NCBI GenBank assembly: GCA_905373325.1
Contig: CAJPTB010000047.1
Location: 1 to 9,526 of the forward strand
Length of the DNA: 9,526 bases
Reading direction: 5' to 3'
Source of the DNA: an uncultured Ancrocorticia sp.
Lineage (GTDB): Bacteria > Actinomycetota > Actinomycetes > Actinomycetales > Actinomycetaceae
The notes beneath the pieces are model-generated. The model worked only from the letters and a program-made list of their open reading frames with translations. It was not told where the DNA came from and did not search any database. Positions 6,056 through 9,526 of the stretch are shown here, in pieces (position 1 is the first letter of the stretch; each line of letters begins with the position of its first letter). A program made the translations under genes and the position numbers.

Positions 6056-7213
6056 TCAGAATGCCTCGACCACGGGTTTGTCGCCCTCGGCGGCCTCGCC
6101 CATTTCCTCAGCCATCTCGTTGGCGTACTTCAGCAGGGTTTCGACGATCTGGTCTTCAGGGACCGTCTCAACCACCTTTCCGTGCACAAAGATCTGGCCC
6201 TTGCCGTTTCCCGAAGCGCAGCCGAGGTCGGCTTCGCGCGCCTCTCCGGGTCCGTTGACAACGCAGCCCATGACGGCCACCCGCAGCGGCGCCTTGACGT
6301 CTTTGAGCCCTTCCTCGACAGATTCGGCGAGCGTCCACACGTCCACCTGGGCTCGGCCGCACGAGGGGCAGGAGACGATCTCGAGCTTGCGCGGACGCAA
6401 TCCCATGAATTCAAGGAGCTTGGAGCCGACCTTCACCTCTTCGACGGGAGGCGCCGAAAGGGAGACGCGGATCGTGTCGCCGATCCCCTGCGCCAGGAGC
6501 GTGCCGAAGGCCGCGGCGGATTTGATGGTTCCCTGGAAGGCGGGGCCCGCCTCGGTGACGCCGAGATGGAGGGGCCAGTCGCCTCGCTCAGCAAGCATTT
6601 GGTAGGCCCGCACCATCGTGACGACGTCGTGGTGCTTGACCGAAATCTTGAAGTCGCGGAAACCGCATTCCTCGAAGAGGGAGGCCTCCCAGACGGCGGA
6701 TTCGACGAGCGCCTCCGGGGTGGCGGAGCCGTATTTTTTGAGCAGCCGCGGGTCGAGCGACCCAGCGTTGACGCCGATGCGAAGGGAGACGCCGCCGTCC
6801 GAGGCGGCCTTGCAGATGTCGGCGACCTTGTCGTCGAACTTCCTTATGTTTCCGGGGTTGACCCGAACGGCCCCGCATCCGGCCTCAATGGCGGCGAAAA
6901 CGTACTTGGGCTGGAAGTGAATGTCCGCTATGACGGGAATTCTGGACTGCTGGGCGATGATCTTCAGCGCGGAGGCGTCTTTGTCCGTGGGGCATGCGAC
7001 GCGGACGATGTCGCACCCGGCGGCCGTGAGCTCGGCGATCTGCTGGAGGGTCGAGCCGATGTCGTGGGTCTTCGTCGTGGTCATCGACTGCACTGAAATC
7101 GGGGCATCGCCGCCGACGGCGACGCCCCCGACCTGGATCTGACGCGTGCGCTTCCTCGGGGAGAGGACATTGAGCTCGGGGCGCAGGCCCGGCATGCCAA
7201 GGTCAACAATCAC
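6056..7213 (-). CDS. ispG: 4-hydroxy-3-methylbut-2-en-1-yl diphosphate synthase IspG (GcpE)
   Basis: IspG converts MEcPP to HMBPP with a [4Fe-4S] cluster in the penultimate step of the MEP isoprenoid pathway. From the GTG at 7213 it is 385 residues, close to mycobacterial GcpE. The TIM-barrel opening [20 protein letters not shown] (27-46), [20 protein letters not shown] (93-112) and VRVNPGNI (116-123) are intact. The cluster ligands are present as CPSCGR (C282, C285) and [10 protein letters not shown] (C317, E324). The frame is open to 7330, but the upstream residues are non-conserved. GTG 7213 is preferred: there is no SD, but a GATACT hexamer lies 7 nt upstream, fitting a leaderless transcript. 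ATG 7195 is an alternative. It lies next to a GNAT gene downstream and membrane-protein genes upstream; rseP and dxr, adjacent in mycobacteria, are not in this window. Confidence 0.97.
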   Translation of the reverse strand: MIVDLGMPGLRPELNVLSPRKRTRQIQVGGVAVGGDAPISVQSMTTTKTHDIGSTLQQIAELTAAGCDIVRVACPTDKDASALKIIAQQSRIPVIADIHFQPKYVFAAIEAGCGAVRVNPGNIRKFDDKVADICKAASDGGVSLRIGVNAGSLDPRLLKKYGSATPEALVESAVWEASLFEECGFRDFKISVKHHDVVTMVRAYQMLAERGDWPLHLGVTEAGPAFQGTIKSAAAFGTLLAQGIGDTIRVSLSAPPVEEVKVGSKLLEFMGLRPRKLEIVSCPSCGRAQVDVWTLAESVEEGLKDVKAPLRVAVMGCVVNGPGEAREADLGCASGNGKGQIFVHGKVVETVPEDQIVETLLKYANEMAEEMGEAAEGDKPVVEAF

Positions 7214-7220
7214 GCGTCCA

Positions 7221-7250
7221 AGTATCCCACGTGAACCGCGACGATGTGAT
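7221..7250 (-). promoter_or_regulatory. Candidate leaderless promoter of ispG
   Basis: GATACT (7226-7221) matches 4 of 6 of the -10 consensus, including the conserved A2 and T6. ATCACA (7250-7245) matches 4 of 6 of TTGACA with an 18-nt spacer. The next 7 nt end at the GTG start (7213), predicting transcription from the start codon itself. It lies inside the 79-nt gap after the membrane-protein gene, where I see no clear terminator. Confidence 0.45.
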
Positions 7251-7292
7251 CTCGGGCCTGTCTGTGTGACGGGAGAATCAGCCGCTGCGACT

Positions 7293-8426
7293 TTACTCGC
7301 CGCGTGTGAAAGCCCGCGCCGGCTTGACAAAGGCCAGGCTCACGGCGGCCGCGAGCAGGCTCAGCCCTCCCGCGATGAGCGAAACGGCGACGAGGAAGAA
7401 GCTCACGCTCGTCGGCACTCCGACGCTGTGCAAAATCGCGGGATGGTCCTCGGCGCCGTCGTTCTCATACATGCTCAGTCCGTAAAGGATTGCGCTTGCG
7501 TAGACGACCGCCAAGAAAACGGCCGTCGGGGCCGGCATTGCGCGCGCGACGTCGTTCGAACGCTCCATTCGCGAACGCGTGACGATCCGCACGAGCAGAA
7601 GGCCGAAAAGCACGATCGGGGAAAGGAACAGAAGGCCCAAGAAAAGCATCCAGCCTTTTTTGCACACGCCTCCCGGCATAAGCGTGATCGCAGCGACGAC
7701 GACGAGCGTCATCGCGCCTTGGCGCCTGCAGACGAAGCGTCGAAGCCCGGACACGGCGGGGCCGCCTCCCTTTCTTTTCCTGCTCGGCGGGCCGGGCTGG
7801 CCTCGCACGGGCGGGGGCGATTCTCGGGCCCCGTCGGCTGTCGGCTCGCTCGCCAGCGCGGAAGCGATCGCCGCAAGAAGCAAAACGACCATGACCGGAG
7901 CGGTGAAACGAAGAACCGCGGCGCGGTCGAGTGCGCGCACGTGAAAGAGCCTCGTGCCGAAGGCTAGGCAGGCAACGACGAAGGACGCGCAGGCGCAGTA
8001 GGCGACAAGGCAGGCGGCCGTCGGCCTTCCCAAACCGAGAACCCCGATTCTGCGGGCTTTTATCACGCTTGCAATCCAGGCGGCTGTCTGCCCGATGAGC
8101 ATGGTCAGGGCCATGGCTAGGACCATGTCGACGTCGGAGGAGTCCCCGGTTGCGCCGTACGCCGCGTAATACGAGGCGAGGCAAGCCAGCGGAACAACGA
8201 ATGCCAAAAGGCCTTGCAGCCGATACAGGCCGTACATGCGGCCGAGCGTCGGCCGTTCCTTTCGTTCCGGAAGACGCTCGCCCCCTCCCTCTTGACCGCT
8301 CTCGCCTTTTCCTTTTCGAACGGACTCGCCCTCGTCGCCTCGAATCTGCTCTCCTTCCACCTGGTTCATGGTTCCTCCAGCCGTGTTCACAATTCCTCCT
8401 GCCGCATTTGCGGCCCCTCCTGCCAT
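7293..8426 (-). CDS. Polytopic membrane protein, eight predicted helices, two copies of a four-helix module
   Basis: Up to 377 residues; no family recognised. The N-terminal ~60 residues are cytoplasmic, beginning with three AGGxxNx heptads and then a charged Gly/Glu/Lys stretch. Hydrophobic segments lie near 68-90, 98-123, 136-158 and 171-192, then a Pro/Arg-rich linker (about 193-236), then 237-252, 257-283, 299-319 and 340-366. The second half ([12 protein letters not shown]...AILHSVGV...[17 protein letters not shown]) resembles the 8387-9040 protein (YYASALLCGL...SILKRLGV...SFRLAILSFLAGAAFLL), and the first half has the same helix spacing, so this looks like an internal duplication. Three start codons are each served by a GGAG/GGAGG: ATG 8426, GTG 8390 (its last two bases overlap the upstream stop as GTGA) and ATG 8369. 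I list the longest; GTG 8390 is a strong rival. It overlaps the upstream gene by up to 40 nt and is co-transcribed with it. Confidence 0.85.
   Translation of the reverse strand: MAGGAANAAGGIVNTAGGTMNQVEGEQIRGDEGESVRKGKGESGQEGGGERLPERKERPTLGRMYGLYRLQGLLAFVVPLACLASYYAAYGATGDSSDVDMVLAMALTMLIGQTAAWIASVIKARRIGVLGLGRPTAACLVAYCACASFVVACLAFGTRLFHVRALDRAAVLRFTAPVMVVLLLAAIASALASEPTADGARESPPPVRGQPGPPSRKRKGGGPAVSGLRRFVCRRQGAMTLVVVAAITLMPGGVCKKGWMLFLGLLFLSPIVLFGLLLVRIVTRSRMERSNDVARAMPAPTAVFLAVVYASAILYGLSMYENDGAEDHPAILHSVGVPTSVSFFLVAVSLIAGGLSLLAAAVSLAFVKPARAFTRGE
8361..8423 (-). repeat. Three 21-nt in-frame tandem repeats carrying SD motifs and start codons
   Basis: Units 8423-8403, 8402-8382 and 8381-8361 each encode AGGxxN plus one residue, and each contains a GGAGG. 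In units 2 and 3 the GGAGG is followed, after 4 nt, by GTG (8390) or ATG (8369). Unit 2 also contains the TGA stop (8389-8387) of the upstream membrane-protein gene in another frame. Confidence 0.8.
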
Positions 8427-9040
8427 TGCGGTTTTCTCCTTTGAAACCGGAGTTCTTTCGGCAGCGGGTTGGAGGCCATCGCCACCACTGCGGTCACGAG
8501 CAGGAACGCTGCGCCTGCCAGAAAGGAGAGTATCGCCAGTCTGAAGCTAAAGCGGCCGTCCACCCCCAAGCGCTTCAATATGGACGGCTCGAAGTCACCG
8601 ATCCCGCCCTCCGGGGCCGCCCTGATGTCGGGCGCAGCCAAGCCGCACAACAGGGCGGAGGCGTAGTAAAGGCATAGAAGCGAAGCGACGGCTTTCGACA
8701 CTATCCTCACCCCGGCGGCGTCGGCGCGAATGTATGTGGCAATCCAGATTAGCGCCTGGAAGAAGACCGTGATCGGAGCAAGAACCGACATTACGTTTTC
8801 AAAGACGCCGCCCTTCGAACCGATGCCTCCTGGAAGAGCGGCGAGGGCTAGAGGCACAAGAATGATGAAGGGGACTTGGCTCAAGTAGAGAAACCTCAAG
8901 AATCGGTGCGTCTTCTCCACTTGACCCGGCCCGTAGGGCGCCGGGCCGCAAGGAGCCGGCCCATGAGCCGCAGGCCCGTAGGGCGCAGGCCCATGGGGCG
9001 CATTCGGGTCTCCGGCGAAGTTGCTTGTATCGTCGGGCAT
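8387..9040 (-). CDS. Four-helix membrane protein with Gly-Pro-Ala repeat N-terminal tail
   Basis: 217 residues; no family recognised. Residues 1-47 are a soluble, probably cytoplasmic tail with five pentads of the form (P/A)(H/Y/C)GP(A/G) at about 15-39. Hydrophobic segments lie near 52-70, 83-104, 114-134 and 166-189, followed by a basic/Gln-rich tail ending in RQEEL. The helix 3 to helix 4 region (LLCLYYASALLCGL, then SILKRLGV and FRLAILSFLAGAAFLLVTAVVAMAS) is clearly similar to both neighbouring membrane proteins. ATG 9040 is preferred because GGAG lies 8 nt upstream; ATG 9046 is two codons earlier but only 2 nt from that GGAG. The frame is open further upstream (to 9475), but that part is the shadow of the next gene. 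It follows the 9129 stop by 88 nt and overlaps the next gene's start region, so it is the middle gene of an operon. Confidence 0.87.
   Translation of the reverse strand: MPDDTSNFAGDPNAPHGPAPYGPAAHGPAPCGPAPYGPGQVEKTHRFLRFLYLSQVPFIILVPLALAALPGGIGSKGGVFENVMSVLAPITVFFQALIWIATYIRADAAGVRIVSKAVASLLCLYYASALLCGLAAPDIRAAPEGGIGDFEPSILKRLGVDGRFSFRLAILSFLAGAAFLLVTAVVAMASNPLPKELRFQRRKPQWQEGPQMRQEEL
8928..9002 (-). repeat. Five 15-nt tandem repeats encoding the GPA pentads
   Basis: Units start at 8928, 8943, 8958, 8973 and 8988 (plus-strand pattern GGCCCRTRGGGCGCM with variation). They encode (P/A)(H/Y/C)GP(A/G) in the N-terminal tail of the four-helix membrane protein. Copies have diverged but stay in frame. 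Copy number may vary between strains. Confidence 0.85.
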
Positions 9041-9128
9041 GTTCATGACTCCTGCCTTCCGCCTTTGACGAAGGAGAGCAGCGCAGCGTTTCTCAGCGCT
9101 TACCCTCGCGCTCGCAAGCATCGTGTGC
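9041..9128. other. Short gap between membrane-protein genes
   Basis: 88 nt. It holds the SD (GGCAGGAG) of the downstream gene and a weak AGCGC/GCGCT inverted repeat (9080-9084 and 9096-9100) with an 11-nt loop and no U-tract. I see no convincing terminator or promoter, so read-through from the upstream gene is likely. Confidence 0.5.
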
Positions 9129-9526
9129 CTAAGAGAATATGAACGGACTTCCGTCGCCGTCAAGAGTTTCGCGCTTGGAAACCTTCGGCCGGTCAACAAG
9201 TGAAATAGACTTCCCTTTATCGGGCCTCTTCGGACTGTCGCAAAACGACGTCGCCAGGGCCACGAGCAAGGAGAAGGCGCCGAAACAGAGGCTGAAGACG
9301 GCCACGGACATCGAGGTTTCAAAAGAGAAGCCGATTCTGCGGAGGAAAGGCAGACGGCTTCCTTTCCCGCCGAATCCTCCCATGCTGAGCGCGTAGGCGA
9401 ATACGCAGAGGTAATAGGAGCACAGAAAAGTCGATACAACATAGCCGAGTGCGAAGACGCCGCTGGAGATGGCACGCATCATCGTAACCATGAAAATCAG
9501 CATCTGAGCGAGAAGCATCACGGGCA
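9129..9526 (-). CDS. Membrane protein, paralogue of the two downstream genes (5' end beyond window)
   Basis: About 130 codons are visible and the frame is open through the window edge. The M-rich first segment (LLAQMLIFMVTMMRAISSGV) aligns in position with helix 2 of the 8387-9040 protein, so at least helix 1 and the N-terminal tail are missing and GTG 9521 is probably not the start. Then follow helix 3 (VVSTFLCSYYLCVFAYALSM), a loop with FLRRIGF, helix 4 (SMSVAVFSLCFGAFSLLVALATSF) and a charged ~35-residue cytoplasmic tail. The FLCSYY...LSM, LRRIGF and FSL..GAFSLL pattern matches the other two membrane proteins. Base composition is low for this window: 32 of 60 G+C in 9181-9240 and 33 of 60 in 9421-9480. 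No function can be assigned. Confidence 0.85.
   Translation of the reverse strand, partial: PVMLLAQMLIFMVTMMRAISSGVFALGYVVSTFLCSYYLCVFAYALSMGGFGGKGSRLPFLRRIGFSFETSMSVAVFSLCFGAFSLLVALATSFCDSPKRPDKGKSISLVDRPKVSKRETLDGDGSPFIFS

Noticed and set aside
5381..7096. Long plus-strand open frame (571 codons) across the GNAT gene and ispG
   Set aside because: Antisense shadow: both minus-strand genes have intact family motifs in their own frame, and the plus-strand product shows none.
7214..7292. Terminator after the 7293-8426 gene
   Set aside because: Only an imperfect GATtCTC/GAGATC pairing and a CACGTG hexamer are visible; no stable stem or U-tract.
9047..9475. Upstream extension of the 8387-9040 frame to ATG 9475
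   Set aside because: That stretch overlaps the other membrane-protein gene in a different frame and gives a Ser/Arg-rich non-membrane sequence. The SD-served ATG at 9040 is far better.

Overview
The window is chromosomal DNA from a GC-rich actinobacterium. The gene set (actinobacterial-type NusA, RnpM/YlxR, a DUF4081-like GNAT beside ispG, bacterial-type ProRS) and the strong SD sites mixed with apparently leaderless starts fit Actinomycetales, perhaps Actinomyces/Schaalia-like. The genus is a guess from gene content and order, not from a database match. Eight of the nine genes wholly or partly inside the window, plus the first 25 codons of infB, are on the minus strand.

Layout, in order of transcription (right to left). 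(1) 9526-7293: three adjacent genes for small polytopic membrane proteins of no family I recognise. They look like tandem paralogues of one four-helix module, and the third carries the module twice. (2) 7213-5186: ispG (MEP isoprenoid pathway) followed closely by a two-domain GNAT acetyltransferase, a pairing also found in mycobacteria. (3) 5185-4924: a repeat-rich intergenic segment with a 29-bp tandem duplication that covers the GNAT stop codon, 17-bp degenerate tandem repeats, a 12-bp palindrome and a purine-rich tract. (4) 4923-3130: proS. (5) 2186-3091 (plus strand): a single-pass membrane-anchored protein of unknown function, convergent with proS across a perfect 11-bp hairpin. (6) 2024-1: the classical translation/transcription operon rimP-nusA-rnpM-infB, with infB running off the left edge.

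How the genes relate: rimP, nusA, rnpM, infB and proS are housekeeping genes for ribosome assembly, transcription elongation/antitermination and translation. ispG supplies isoprenoid precursors. The membrane-protein cluster is the accessory part. It is visibly less GC-rich at its distal end (32/60 and 33/60 G+C in two 60-nt samples, against 43/60 in a proS sample), and it sits where rseP and dxr lie in M. tuberculosis. It is the best candidate in the window for something undescribed, but no function can be read from it. Several genes (the plus-strand gene, proS, ispG, possibly rimP) have a -10-like hexamer 6-7 nt before a start codon and no SD, which suggests leaderless transcripts.
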